The notes under the pieces were generated by a model. That model did not search any database, was not told the origin of the DNA, and worked only from the letters and a program-made list of their open reading frames with translations. The position numbers and the translations under genes were made by a program. Positions 1 to 12,840 of a stretch of 64,000 nucleotides of DNA are shown here, one piece after another. Source of the DNA: Stratiolaelaps scimitus (taxonomy: Eukaryota; Arthropoda; Arachnida; Mesostigmata; Laelapidae); the NCBI GenBank assembly GCA_019614645.1, contig JABWDB010000001.1, positions 23,243,501 to 23,307,500 of the forward strand, written 5' to 3'. Each line of letters begins with the position of its first letter. Position 1 is the stretch's first letter.

Positions 1-3000
1 GGTACACGCAGGTCGTCCAAGAATTGCTGAGACCCTTATACTGTGACGCCAAGTAGGGAGGGGTCCTTCGAATGAGCCGAATGGGGCGCGACCCGGCCTG
101 TTGTATCGCCTGTGCGTTTGCTGTTGTTCGCCGGCCGGTCGGCTGGGCATACAGCCGAGCTCTCGGCTCTTTTCGGAAACCACACAAGATCTGTATGGAC
201 GCGCGATGGGACACCATGTCGTCTTAGGGAGCCCTCTAGGGAGCACTATTGGGCTCGCCTTTGCTGGGCCGTTCACCGAGGTCGACCGCTGCAGAAAACG
301 GGGGCAAAGGATAGGGCGTGGTGGCTTTGGTCCTGGTCCAGGCTCTGGTCGCTCGCCAGGCCGCCAAGAGCGGTGGGGCAACACGAAAGGGGATTGATGG
401 GGGCTCTAAGGCCAAGCCTAACCTCGCTTCATCCATCATCTCCGCTGCCACCCGCAGACACCCCGTAGACTACTTGGCCTTTTGCTCGTCTCTTCCTTCC
501 GACGCCCCTTGGCCCAGTCGCCGTCGTCGCTGGCCGTCGGCCCCAACCAACCAACCTTTCTGTTTCCCTTCGTTCCTCGTTGCTCGTCTTTACTTTCATC
601 CGCGTGCATCCCCCACCAATCTATCCCCCCCGTTCACCCATAGACATGCCCTCTTCCAACCCACGCCCCGTGGCCGTGTCCGCCCGGCGTCATCCATGGC
701 AGCACCATCAGCACAGTTCAGCAACGCCACACCACAGCACACTCTCTCCGTGCACAATCCCCATGGCCCCGCACGCCCTATCACGAGCTGCACAGTCGAA
801 CAGACAGAAAGGCAGGGCCAACACCCTCATCGCGCCTTCCCTGGTTTGGTCCGTGCATATCCGCTCTGCTGCCGCTGCCCTTCTCCCGGAAGGGCCCATC
901 ATCAGCGCGTGTTCTCGCGAACCCTCGTCCCTCCCTCCCTCGAGGGGTGCCGGATCTTTTGGCTGTCGGCGTTTCCTTTAAAGAGTCGTTAACACCAACT
1001 CACCCTGGTGATGTGTTATATGATGCCGTTACATTTACCCTTGGGTCGTTGTCGTCGATGACGCCAGCCGCACGCTGAGCGTCAGCAATTAGAGAGTATC
1101 AGTGATCGACAGATAAACGTCTGAGAATTGCATTGCTATTCCTAGAAAAGAACAATGGGCTGGCAACAGTTCCAGTCTTCAGTGACAGAGTGGAATGTTG
1201 TTTTCCAAGACGAGCAATTGCACGCCATGGTATCGTGTCATCTCATAGAGCTAGCAGTGTCCACTCGAATTAAATCGGCTGGAGATGGCTAACCGGATAC
1301 CTAGCTACCAAGCTGGCCAAATCAGGCAGAACCCACAGATGAGATCAATTCGTGGCAATCTCTCTCCTTGTATATTTTTTGTTGTTCTTCTGAGTATTGT
1401 GCTCGGTCTATGTAAACTGCTATTGTGATCGAAGCAGTTTTTTGGCAAAACAATTTATGGGGTTCTTATGATTGCAATATGTTGGTCATCAACATTGGTC
1501 TACTGCTCTATTTAACAGGAAGTGTGCGTCGTGCTGCGTAGGTGTCTCAGCACGCCATTCTGCAGGTTCAGCGAGTTGGGCTGCGTTTCATATAACTCTC
1601 CGTGAAAAACCAAGAGGTGGTGGCGGACGGCGGCAAAAGGCGGCGAGGTTGTTAAAAGAGGAATCCCAGGCGTACCGCTTTTTGTCGTTTGGGCGCTTCG
1701 GGAGCCTGTCCCCCTGAATCTACCCCTCCGACCCGCTTCGTGCTATTAAACACCAAGCGGTCTCATATGAGCCTCGGTGTGGAAATGTGCGCGTGTCCGC
1801 GCCCGATCCTATGTTCCTGGTGTGTGAGTCACCTTGCCGAGAACAAGGAATGTCCCGACTCCTATGGATCCCCTGCCGACCTCTGCTCATTCACTTCAGC
1901 GCGCCGTAGCCGCTGCTTCGCATCGCCCTCGTGTTTCTGCAACAGTAACGAAAGACATCCAGCAGTGGCAGGAAAAAGTACTCCACGTTCAACGTCCTTC
2001 CCCTCTATCTACTCCTTAGATACTTAGGCTTTAGTCTTGCGTGGACTCGCTCGCCTTCGGAGCTTTTTGTCGACAACAGCGAGGTGTTAAAGCCGCTGCT
2101 GCTGCTGCGCGGGCAGGTTGCCCGATCTGCGATTGGTAGTGGCGTTGAGAATTTTCGCTTTTTTTTGCAGGATGCTATCCCCCCCTTCTCTGTCTCTCTT
2201 CCCCTGATGCATTGTCGGCCCGTCGCAAGGTAAGCTCCTGTTCCTCGACCCATTGGTACCATTCATTTCCTGGTGGCCATCGTACTATGGACCGTTGGGC
2301 AAGCTGCAACGTGAGCGGGACAATCTCACAGGCATTCCAACGGCATTCCTATGATCGCCTTGTCTCGGAGAGCGCGAAGAAGCTTCAGTCCGCCCCACTG
2401 CTCGACTAAGTAACGCGGCAAGGGTGGCTGCTTGGAAGTCGGCGCTGTGCAAAGTTTCGCGGTCTCCTATCTCTCTCACTCTCGCTCATTGCCGCTTCTC
2501 TATGTTTGAAACAACAAGAGCAAGCCAAGCAGCAACCCAACTAACGCCACGGAGCTTCCCTTGTCGTGGTCGTTTGCTGGGGTCGCCCCCTCCTCGCTGC
2601 CATCTCCTACTGCAGTTGTAGATACATCAGGACGACTGCTTACTACGGGTGTTGGTGTAGCTGCTGCGCCGCTGCTGCTCCGTGGACTCAAGACTTTGTT
2701 TCTTTCAATGCCATCACCCCTGGCCGAATTCCTTCTGCTCCTACAGCGTCTAAGGATTCAGGTTCCCCGCTAAAATAGTAAGATTTCTGTAGAGGAGTAC
2801 AGTACAGCCACGGCACCTGGTCGTAGTGCTCTGCTGCCCCCACTATGAATCTGACGTCACACGCATTCTGCATGTCTCGCCGGCGCAGCAACGTTGCGAG
2901 CCGCAGCTGCAAGTAACGGCCTTGGCCAAAGACCATAGTCGTACATATCGGAGTGCAGTGCACCAGTTGCTCGTCGCGCTCACCGTCGCTACCTCGGTAC

Positions 3001-3820
3001 CTGCTACCACTCACGCACTTACAGAAGCGGGACTGCAGCTTGCACTCTGGACCACCTGCACCGCTCTAGAGGGGTACGTGGAAAGGCGAAAGAAAGAAAG
3101 AGAAGGAAAGCGAGACTAAGCACCAACAACAATGGCAACGAACGACAGCGACAGCAACGGCGGCTGTAACAGCACCAGCAGGTCCATCAAGTCTCTGCAG
3201 CAACAGAGCAGCAGCAGCAGCAGCCATCGCCGTAGCCGCGTGGCTGTTGGGATAGTTGTTGTAGAAACAGCCTCCGTTACGTTAATTGCCAACGAGAACA
3301 CGGAGCAAAAACCGAGGCCGCGGGCCTCAGGAAGAGGTACTCGGGGAACATAGTCAGGGCGCGCAGAAATGCTGGTGGAGGTCTTTGAAGGGGCGAGTAG
3401 GGGATGGCCGATGGGTGTATAACGCACGAACGGACGAGACGCACGGGCACAGGTCCACAATGCTGCTACTGGTGCGAGGCCAGCTAAGAGACGAAGGGTG
3501 CGTTGGCTCATACGGCAGTCACCTACAGTCATTTCACGTTCCGAACCCACGCGAACTGCAACGAAGGGCCTGCGTCAGCTCGCTGGTCGCGCGCCTAGGC
3601 CGTTACGGGCGCGCAAGCGTGTGGTGCACCTATGCTGCAGAACAGGTATATAGGTGCATTCAGTCAGCTCAGCCAGCGCACCGTCGGATGCTCGCCCGCG
3701 CCGTAACTGGCCGAGCAATGTAGTATTATAGTTGTGGCTAGGCGTGTAGCAACGAGCTACCGTTCGTAATAGTGGCTGTACTCGTTGCACTGCTCCTATG
3801 AAGAAAATCCGGGGATAACG

Positions 3821-3916
3821 AGAGAGAGAGAGAGTCGCGGACGACGGAGAGGAGTCGACACGGACCGGGAGAAATAGCGAGAACGCCTCCGCGAGCTTGA
3901 GAGAGAGAGAGAGAGA
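3821..3916. repeat. paired (GA)n tracts
   Basis: Two GA dinucleotide runs, 3821-3834 and 3899-3916, are separated by about 65 bases of purine-rich sequence. In arthropods such tracts can bind GAGA-type factors, but nothing here shows that they do. Confidence 0.85.
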
Positions 3917-4146
3917 AGGAGATTTCGCGCGAGAGAAACCAGCTGGGAGGGCCTACATCGAGTCTCGCGCTTGTACGGCCACGAAGTGCTCGAACGGCTC
4001 GCTCCACTGGCTAAATTTATGGGCTATATGCATTAGGGCCGTTCTAATGTCCTGTCCCGAAGCCCTTCCCCTCAACAGGATCTCCCCCATTTCAGTAGTG
4101 CTTCCGTGTGGTCCCTTCGGGGTTTCTTGACTGCTGCATACTGACG

Positions 4147-4172
4147 CCGGCCGGCCGGCCGGCCCGCCGGCC
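4147..4172. repeat. CCGG tandem tract
   Basis: A 26-base run of repeated CCGG with one interruption, largely self-complementary. A similar shorter run lies at 40609-40627. Confidence 0.9.
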
Positions 4173-4302
4173 AGAACGCCTGCTCGCCGCCAACGTCCCT
4201 CGCTGCCGTACAACCGTTTCCGTCAAACACGACCCCGCACTCTATCGATGGATGGATCAGCGACTATAAATGTTAATGTAATGTCCCCTTTGTGCGCGCA
4301 CC

Positions 4303-4503
4303 ATGTCGAAATGGAGGGGAGATCAGGGAGGCGGGCAATACAGACAACTTGGTAGGCTGTATACCAAACTGGATGAGATCCCTGTGGTCGGTGGGCCGGT
4401 TATAATTCCTATGTATGGCTACTGGATAAAGAAATTAAAAAGCACAGCAACACGTACACGTATAGATCTGGTTCGTAACTACCACAACGAAACTCTAGCA
4501 TGA
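4303..4503 (+). CDS. candidate small ORF, unknown product
   Basis: This open frame of 66 codons starts with an ATG in a good animal translation context (CACCATG) and ends in TGA. A TATAAAT string lies about 38 bases before the ATG, at 4265. I do not recognise the product. It is basic at the C-terminus and has a short hydrophobic centre (residues 28-42, with VVGGPVIIPMYG) that is too short and polar to call a membrane helix with confidence. It sits where a GC-rich block changes to an AT-rich one, and composition alone would allow a frame this long by chance. It could instead be part of a longer spliced exon. The start context and natural-looking residue mix are the only support. Confidence 0.18.
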   Translation: MSKWRGDQGGGQYRQLGRLYTKLDEIPVVGGPVIIPMYGYWIKKLKSTATRTRIDLVRNYHNETLA

Positions 4504-5270
4504 CATTAATAGTAGCAATTATGACGTACGCACTACAAGGATCAACGGTATAATTTGTTCCCCTAAAATTATTTTGATGATTTAATATTTCAGACCAGTC
4601 AGTTTATATCTAAAATAATTTTACTAACACATTATGTGTATTGTAGCTTCTCTTATCCTCGATCTTACCGCGTACGATTGAATCATTACGAGCCTACTCA
4701 AGCATAACTTGACTAGTACCTCACGTCGAGATCCCGTCGAAGTTTTACCTGGGTACACATATCTGTATAAACGTGCTGGATTTCAAAAATTAACCAAATA
4801 GAAATAGTAACTGCCATTATACCTATATTATAGTTCACTTGGCTTTATCAATGCAATTGCAAAGACAATACAGCAGTTTGGTCGACGAATATATAGCAGT
4901 AGACATAAGCAAAGACCCCGCTGCGTCTGGACTTTATGACATGCTGACAAATGAACATAATTAGATTTGCACTTGATTGTGTCAAGTCCATGATGATTGT
5001 ATACCTGTACCCTATCTGTATCGATCAGTTCCCCGCCTGCCGCTATCATATAGGTGAGCGGTTGTCCTTCTTAGATCTAGATGCCAGCAATATATATTTA
5101 CACACGCTCATTGTATTTCTCTCCCTCTCTCTCAGCTCCATTACAGCGAGGAACAGACCCGTCGTCCGACCAGATATTTATTTTCATTCATAGCTGCACA
5201 GCAGGTGTGTATCGTCAGTCGACCGGTGTAGCGATTGCGAAGCGACTTTGTACGATTGGCATTCCACACG
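4504..5270. other. AT-rich region, nothing recognised
   Basis: AT-rich sequence with several TATA-like strings and many stops in all frames. I see no gene, RNA or mobile element in it. Confidence 0.5.
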
Positions 5271-5272
5271 CA

Positions 5273-5308
5273 CGCTCACATACATACGCGCACACACACG
5301 CACACACA
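5273..5308. repeat. CA-rich microsatellite
   Basis: An impure (CA)n run interrupted by CG and TA dinucleotides. Confidence 0.8.
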
Positions 5309-7950
5309 GGATCATTCACAGTGTGGATTCGCTGAGTCACCGGGCTGCTCACCAGTCAGCTTCAGCCTCGTCCTCATCCTCTTTTTCGCCCGGTGAAGCT
5401 GGCAGGGGGTGGTGAAGAGAAGTGTTGGGGCTGGGAGATGTTCGGGCACTCGACGAGCAACCGCCGAAGTGGTCCGTCATTACCTTCTACTCTGCGGACG
5501 ACCGATGTACTGCGACCCACCACCTACCTGCCTATTACAACTACTATGTCCTACTAGCTACTGCGGCCACTATTCTTTACGGGGTGGTGGCGGTGGCGGC
5601 AGCGGTGGCAGTGGCTGGCCCAGGAGAAAGGAAGACAGGGGAATTGGCGACGGTGGAAACTGCGGCCAACGGGACGAGGGTTAAAATAATTAATGTCCCT
5701 AATCTTACCTGTTCTTGTTTTTCGTTCCTGCCAAGCTGCCGCGGTAGCAGCAGAGGTTCTACTTCTCTGGGAGGAGCAAGAATCGCGGGGGCAAAAGGGA
5801 TCAAGTCTCTCGGTCGAGGGTGTAGCGAAACAACACCCTCAGAACACTCGGAACCAAGGAACACGGTTGGCGGGTGCAGTACCACCACCAATACTGTGGC
5901 TGCGACACGCAAGCGCGGACGAACACATTTTACTGATAATTTTTCTATTGCCCTCGGCCAACGTCACCGTCCTTATGACCAACATTAGCTAACTCAGGGA
6001 AACAAGTCTAGGACGAGATTTCAATATAGCGGAAGCACATACATATGTATGGTCGAAGCAACTTTGTTAATATACATTTCCCATTAGGCGAGCTTCTACA
6101 ATGCCATGAATTCCGAGTCCAGCTCTCCGACGCACGGAGGAGAGCTTGTAGTGGACAAGAATATGTTTATAATGAGTCTAGACAGCTTGTTGGTCCATGG
6201 CTGTCGGTGGCGGGGCCTGCGACGTAAACAGCAAACACTGTTTACTCGCCTGCTGCCTACGGTCGCACCGGCGATCCCATTTCTGACCGTCTAGCCAGCT
6301 GCTTATTGTTGCTTCCTGATCATCCTCGACTGGACGGTGCTGGACTTCATGGCCTCCTCGTTCGCTCCCATCGTTTCACGCACCTCTTGCTGTCTTGCCT
6401 TCTATAACACACACCCACACGCACACTCTTGCTGTTCGCGCCCCTGCTCGTTTGCTTTTTTTTCCGCATTTATTGCCTCGATTATGATCATGGGACATGA
6501 AAAAGTCCTCACAGCCGGTACTGCTGGCCGCCTGCTCAGACGACGGAAAAAACAACTGACGGTTTATGAGCTGTTGAACGGAGGCCTCGGAATAGGGCTG
6601 GCGTCAGTCAATGTTCGGCGACTTTCATCGTGTTTCACCGTTGCTGCATGCTGACATGAACAGCAAGAATAGGAGAGGGACAGAGAGCCGTCACACGATC
6701 GAGGCTTAATGACAGTCTCGTTCGTTCTTGGACGGGCCGCCACTGCTTAACGTGTTAATAACGTTGTGCCTAAATGGTTAGATTGGCGGGACTTGTGGCG
6801 ATGCTAGGCCCTGTCCAAGTAATAGCTATTTGGCATGTCGCAATACTTCGTTCTCTCAGTTAACTACCACTGATATTTGATTAGCAGTAGATGTACAATA
6901 GCGGCCTATTCCATTTCGTACAAATAATGAATCGAAACCATTCGAAGATCTGCAGAAGATATATATCAACGATTTCCCTGCTCACAACTTCCTTCTTGGT
7001 GGTGATTAGCCAATTTTTCGAATATTCGATTACGTGATATCGACTACGTAGGTGTGACCACGTTGTTCGTCTTGTCACCAAATCAGTACCCTTCCGTTCC
7101 AATACAATGGAATGGGACACGAAGGTATAACGTTGCGCCTGCAGAGCCACCACCGAGCCGTTCCGTATCGTCTGTGTCATTCGCCTCACCGCCGGTGCGA
7201 CCATTCTGCGGCTGGAACGCCAGCCGATATCAGTTTGCGTCCGGTATCGAGTGCGGCGGACGAAATTGTGAGGGCGCCTATTCTCTGTAAAAAAAACCCT
7301 GAATGGCACCGGTCCTCTTTCGGAGAAGCGCCACTACGTCTACGCGCCGCTGTACGACTGTGCCGCCGAAGCTGCAAGGACATCTGAGAGACTGGCGGAG
7401 CGACCATTTTATTAAAGAGTAGCAGTGGAATCGTGGAACGAGGTTCATTGCACTGCAAACTGTGGTATATATATATATCGTTTTCGTAAATCGCTGGACG
7501 CTGTTGTAACTGCGACAGGGTACGTTATATATTGTAGACCTCCTACAAGAACAGACAACATGAATAGTTTTAGGGGCAGCAGTATGCTTCACCCAGTGAC
7601 CGTGATATTATATGGAGTGTGAAATATTCAACAATAAAAGAAATGTTGTACAGGCAACTTCGTACTCGACAATACAATAATTCTGCTGCTAAAATCGTCT
7701 CATGATACCTCCCACCGGCACACATATATAGATAGACATATGCATTTGACTGAGTGACACTGAACGGGGCATAGCCCAAGTATAATACGATTCAATGTCA
7801 AGTAACAGCAACAACAATGCTCGTAATGATACTACAGACGAATAAACGTGGCACTAACAGACGAGTATCATTACCACGCCGCTACTGTTTCCAGTAGTAT
7901 AACAGTAGCAGCAACAACAATGGGAGCAATGAACAACAGTCGTTGTATAA
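5309..7950. other. no gene recognised
   Basis: A 188-codon open frame at 5422-5988 begins with TTG rather than ATG. It contains a GTG/GCG-rich run read as alanine and valine, typical of a repeat read in frame, and I do not count it as a gene. From 6650 onward the sequence becomes AT-richer. A minus-strand open frame at 6881-7309 has no recognisable motif. A short (TA)n run lies at about 7468-7478. Confidence 0.45.
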
Positions 7951-9686
7951 ACAACTATGTACTATTTAGGGAGAGCAGGGGAGCTTCTGCTCCGCCGCCA
8001 GCGTAGCGGCGACAACAACAACGACAACATTTGGAACAGCGACAACATTGGCATTGCCTCGTCGGCTTTTTACGGCTTTCGTCTGTCGGGGCCTTCGTCT
8101 TCGCCTGTCTGGCTGTCTGTCTATCTTGCACGGCTTTTGCCAACCCCCGGCAACTCTAATTCGTCAGTAGTCGGGGGTGCAGCGAGCAGAAGTCCGCTGC
8201 CGTCCCTGGGTCCCCCCCACACGCGGTAGGCTGAGAGCAGCAAGAAGGATTTATCGTACAGGAATCGCACATTAACCGATTGTCTCTCAAGGCAGTAAAG
8301 CCAGTGGCTTTCTTTCCGAACAACTCGGAAGGGAGGACCCAGTGGCAGACCGAACTTCGTAGAACCCCGGAGCAAAGCGACCAACTGGTTTGGGTGTCAC
8401 CACTGCACCGCATGCGAGAGGGCACGGGCAGTTAGGTCGGCAGGCACTGCCCAAGCCAACATAAGTAAGAAGTAGTAGCAGCAATAGCAACAGAGAGTCG
8501 ATCCCAATAACAGCATCATCCTCCGAGGCATCGAACTGTAGGATTGAGCGACGGTTCGTTCAAAGCGACCCAGGATGTACCGATCCAACACGCATCCGCA
8601 TGCACGTACAAAATGTAGGTGTTATTTTCTTGCCGATTCAACTCAACTTCCGTGGTGGTTGCACCTGGACGACAGGGGCCGAAAATGGAACGGTCCTACT
8701 GCGCCCAGGAAATATATAGATTATCTTGAAAAATTGTCGCCTGCTGGCCACCGTGATTCGCTTCTCGACCACCCCCAACTATTCCTATGCTGCCGTTACA
8801 CTGGGGTCTTCATACTTTCCTGCTCTTCAGCACAGAGTTGTTTGCACGATGTGATACAAGCGACACGCAAACGGGCCTGAAACGGGCATAGAAATAAATG
8901 TCGTGCCGAGCTGACAATCAAGGTGCCTCTAAAGTTATCAGTACTTGAGTTCTTCTTGTTGCGCTTACGCCGTCGGAACGTGCACGTATGAAACGGCGTC
9001 TACATACGTGCACGCTTCGACGGATGTGGGTGTTTGTGTGTGTCTGTGAAACAGCCGAATTGGCAGCCTTCCCCTGCCGTTGCATAGACAGCCATCGCAG
9101 AACGTGATTAATTATAATGCGAAGGAGGAAAACAGAGGAGGCTGCGATAGCTGGATACGTGCATAGCCGCAATAGGGCGCTGGTCCGGGGAGAAGCAACA
9201 ACCAGCTGTTCAACCGCCACCGCTCCTGTAGATCCGTCCTCCGATGTGCGAGCGACTATGCGGTGTCTGTGTGTGTGTGCGCGCTGTGAACGTCTGCTGG
9301 CGGCCGTAGAACCAGTGGCGGTGGTGGTGGTGGCTAACGATTCTGCGGCCTGCTGCTGCAGCACCCGCAGCAGTGGTAGCCTGCGTTTGCAGTCGAGGGG
9401 CTGCTGGCTTTTGTTAGCTGCTGTCTACTCTCTCGTCTCTAATCTGCTCAGCACGACCACTTCTGGGCATCATGGGCCTGTACTTGGGTTTAGGCCTGCG
9501 ATCTTGCCTTGCTGGCCTGCTGGTTCCGCGAGGTAGCTGCTGTTATAAGTTGACCACACTCACACATGTGTACACCGCACGCGCCTACGCCAGCCAGCGA
9601 CCATCAGCGACAACCAACGACAACGATCGGGCAGCGAAACAGCAGACGTGATGTGTGTGTCCAGCTGGCTCAGCGAGAAGCACAGA

Positions 9687-9703
9687 CAGAGAGAGAGAGA
9701 GAG
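9687..9703. repeat. (GA)n tract
   Basis: Pure GA dinucleotide run of 17 bases. Confidence 0.85.
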
Positions 9704-10244
9704 CTAGAGTGAATGGGCGAGTGGTAGAACAAGCGAGAGGGGACGTACCATGATGTACCAAGAGTCATCCTCGCTGTAGCCGGCATTTCTCGTCTGCCTA
9801 CCGAGAGCTAGTGAGAAGGAGAGAGACAGAGACTATGGCCATTTGCATATACACCGGCTTCGCACGGCGACGTCAAAGGACAATGGTGGCATGACAGCAG
9901 CTGGTGAGTGAGTGAGCCCGCCAGCATAGCACAGAACACCAGCAAACGCGCGACGAGCGACATGAGCCAGCAAACCAGCTAGTGGCATGATATGACCAAG
10001 GCAGGCTGCCGACGACGACGACGCCGCCGCCACTGCTGCTGCTTCTGCTGCAGCTGCACGAAAGCGCAGACTCAGGTTTCGTCGTTCGTCTACGCGACCC
10101 AGCACAGCATCGCGTAGCCTTGCGAGCGGAGCAGAGCGCCGACACGAGCAGACGAGCGAACCGAGCAGCCTAGGCAGGCCGAGGTCACGGCTCGGCTTTG
10201 CCTGCTAACCCAGCCGTTCGCGGGGGACGCAAAAGGAGAAAGGC

Positions 10245-10261
10245 AGAGAGAGAGAGAGAGA
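10245..10261. repeat. (GA)n tract
   Basis: Pure GA dinucleotide run of 17 bases inside purine-rich sequence. Confidence 0.85.
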
Positions 10262-10790
10262 AACAGGGGGAGCGAGAGGAGAGGTCGCGGCTCTGCAGTG
10301 TCAAATCTGGCAGTTGCAGCAGGCAACGAACAGCAGGCCGAAACAGGCCGAAGGGTCGCGGGGATAGGGGCAAAAGGACGAAGGCCGCTGGCTGGTACGT
10401 ATCTCTCTGCATCGTATCCCAGCCCGTCTTTTCCTTCCTCTCGGCGGCGAGCGCCCCCCAACTCCCTTGCACGACCACCGGATCCCTTTTCAACCCTCTT
10501 CGTTACCCACACCGGTGCAACCCCTCCCCGCGCGTATTGATATTCAACAGGCCAGCGCAAGGCAGTCGGAGCAATGCCGATAGAGGCGGTGGTGCCGGCG
10601 AAAGCGGCGCCGCTGCGCCTGCGCTGACGCCGCCTGGGGAATATCCTGCGTCGGCGTTATCAGAACGAACCCAGCCCCCGGAGAAGAACGTGGCTCAACC
10701 CAGCTGAACCAAGCCAGCGCCAAAGGAAAAGGCGTGCAAAACGAAGGATTGAGAAGAAGCTCTGTGCCATAGAAATACAACATTCATTGG

Positions 10791-12840
10791 GCGACGCGAT
10801 CGAACACTGAGTGAAAGCAAACTGAACATTAAATATCGCCATTTTGATCTGTATTGGCGTCATGTATGAGGAAGAACATCTCATGTCCATTAACGTCAGC
10901 TCCTTTCGACATACGTTAAAATGACGAGTGGGTTCCTCAAAAATAATATATATATATAAGAATATAAGAGACATAATAAGTAGAAAACTCGATAAGAGGT
11001 CAGTGTGTGTACACTGAAACCTATGCGTGATATTAATTGGTTCGAAATGTGCATCAAGAGCGTATCGTATTTACGTTATATTATTATATATCAGCAAGTA
11101 ACGTAACACTCGACGATCTTGCATCAGTGACTTTTTTTGGTCTTTTCTACAAACAATCAGGCAGATCGGTTTTGTGAAACAGGTTACTTGTTACGGCGGT
11201 GGTAAACTATACCGCGCGGTCCATCTTGTTCCCAGGGCCGCATGATGGTTGATGGTTGACAGCATATAGAGACGTGTACGTGGGTGAGTCAGGCTGCTCA
11301 TGGCGACCTAGGTTGAAAGAGGGGAGAACGGGCGTCGGAACGATTGGACAGGGCTGAGGCGTCGGCTGGGTATCCGTCAAAAGGTGACGTGCGCAAGCAA
11401 ATATTCAGCATAGTAGGTACTACAACTGCGGCTATTGCCCCGCCGCCATCACCTCGACCTCCACCATGGAGCTGTGTGGCGACTGCTTCTGTACGATAGA
11501 GGCTCGGCCATACAACTGGAAACGGTGTGTGGTCGGAGCCTCGGGGTCGCCGAGGTAGAGCAAGCGAGGAAATTGGTTACTTCCTGCAGCGCCAGTAGTG
11601 CCTGCTCCCTGCACGTGGGATTCAGCAGCGAGCACCGAGCCCTCGCTCGCGTCGTAAGCGGAGACGCGCCTTCTGCGCCGGAGGGAACAGGAGCGATATC
11701 AAAGAACTGCTCAAATTGGGTCAACGGCTCCGCCTCACCATAGAGAGGTGGTCGTCCGATCGTACACACACACACGGTGACGTGGGATGGACCTGCACAG
11801 CAAGAAATCGCGAAGATAAGTCCCGTACTGATCAGACGGATAAACAACATTCGGCAATAGCACGAATGGCAACACCATCCTTGCTCCCAGTGCGGACAGC
11901 TTCGTGCTAAACGACCAAGCACCTGCGAATATTCTGAGTCTCCAGGGTGAGATTTTGATGACTAGGACGTAAAGATATTCAGCTTGTGTTGCGACCATCT
12001 TGCAAAAGCGTAGGTTGTTATTTCGACGAGAGTTAATTAATAAAATAGCTTTTACTTGTCTTACATCTACTATGGTTTGTTCTCAGTGCAACGTCCACGC
12101 TTGAGACACTCGTGAAGATTGACAGCTCTAAGGGCTCTCTAAAAGCCCCCGATTAATGCCATTGACCCAGTAATGAACTCAGAGGTCTTCAATTGCTACC
12201 GTATAGTATATAATAATTTAAATGAATGCATGAGTACGCTGAAGGTTTATATAACATTTCGTGCACCCAGTTGGTATGGTCTAGTCACATCTTTAGACAG
12301 GCTGTATCGTAGAACATTTGAACATGAGCCTTGCGTGCCATTGCATACACGATATGAGTGCTATAAATGTACGCACGCTCGTACATGTTCGCCCGTCTCA
12401 ACAGAGCGCTAGACACCGACCCTGTCTGGATAGCTTAGATGATATAGCAGATAGAAGCGGTTGTTGCCGCCTTTCGAGACAGGCAGCACAGAAGCAGAAA
12501 GCATAAGAACGGTGTGTTATTTATCCGTCCGATAATGGTGTGTGAGGTGCCCAGATATATATATATATATATAGAGAGAGAGGGGGGGTGGGTTAGAGAG
12601 AATATATTCAGGACAGCTCATCATTTCTTCTTCGACAAAAATGTCTACTTTCCTCGAAAGAGAGTTTAAGGCTGTTGGCTATATTTTTCGCTTCGGTGTC
12701 CGAGTGAAAATCACACCTCGAATATCGCTCGCTGTCTATCTCTGTTGACACTTCCCTTTTGCCCGCACACAGATGCACACTCACACAGATACATATTCTT
12801 CTTCTGATCAACTTTCAGGTTCTCTTTCAAGTGTTGTCAT
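10791..12840. other. AT-rich region, no gene recognised
   Basis: Contains a (TA)n run at about 10945-10958 and a compound microsatellite at 12555-12588. A plus-strand frame at 12173-12412 starts with ATG and runs 79 codons without any motif I know. The central part, 11300-11900, is less AT-rich but equally featureless. Confidence 0.45.
12555..12588. repeat. compound (AT)n-(AG)n-(G)n microsatellite
   Basis: AT dinucleotides (12555-12573) pass directly into AG dinucleotides (to 12582) and then a run of seven G. Confidence 0.9.

Larger units (their letters stand above)
1..4250. other. GC-rich region, no gene recognised
   Basis: Open frames occur on both strands and overlap each other, as expected for GC-rich non-coding DNA. 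None shows a motif I recognise. The stretch from 3116 to 3240 has AAC/AGC triplet-rich sequence, and GA tracts begin at about 3820. The first 1 kb is pyrimidine-rich on the plus strand around 440-640. No convincing start, splice pair or polyadenylation site can be assigned. Confidence 0.5.
7951..10790. other. GC-rich region with triplet and GA repeats, no gene recognised
   Basis: This block holds CAG/CTG-like triplets (around 9300-9370 and 10005-10060), GA tracts at 9687-9703 and 10245-10261, and a pyrimidine/purine strand bias between 10200 and 10540. Frames on both strands stay open for 100-170 codons, but they overlap and translate mainly to low-complexity runs of alanine, serine and arginine-glutamate. 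A promoter or CpG-rich regulatory region is possible, but no initiator or TATA arrangement stands out. Confidence 0.45.

Noticed and set aside
2688..3014. Minus-strand frame with CDVRFIVG, recalling a BTB domain
   Set aside because: The residues before and after do not fit the BTB fold pattern, and the match is a single short word.
5422..5988. 188-codon frame with an alanine/valine-rich stretch like a membrane segment
   Set aside because: It starts with TTG, and the hydrophobic run is a GTG/GCG repeat read in frame. No family or splice context supports it.
7155..7430. Two similar words with GCGACCATT suggesting a duplication
   Set aside because: Similarity covers only about 13 bases and does not extend.
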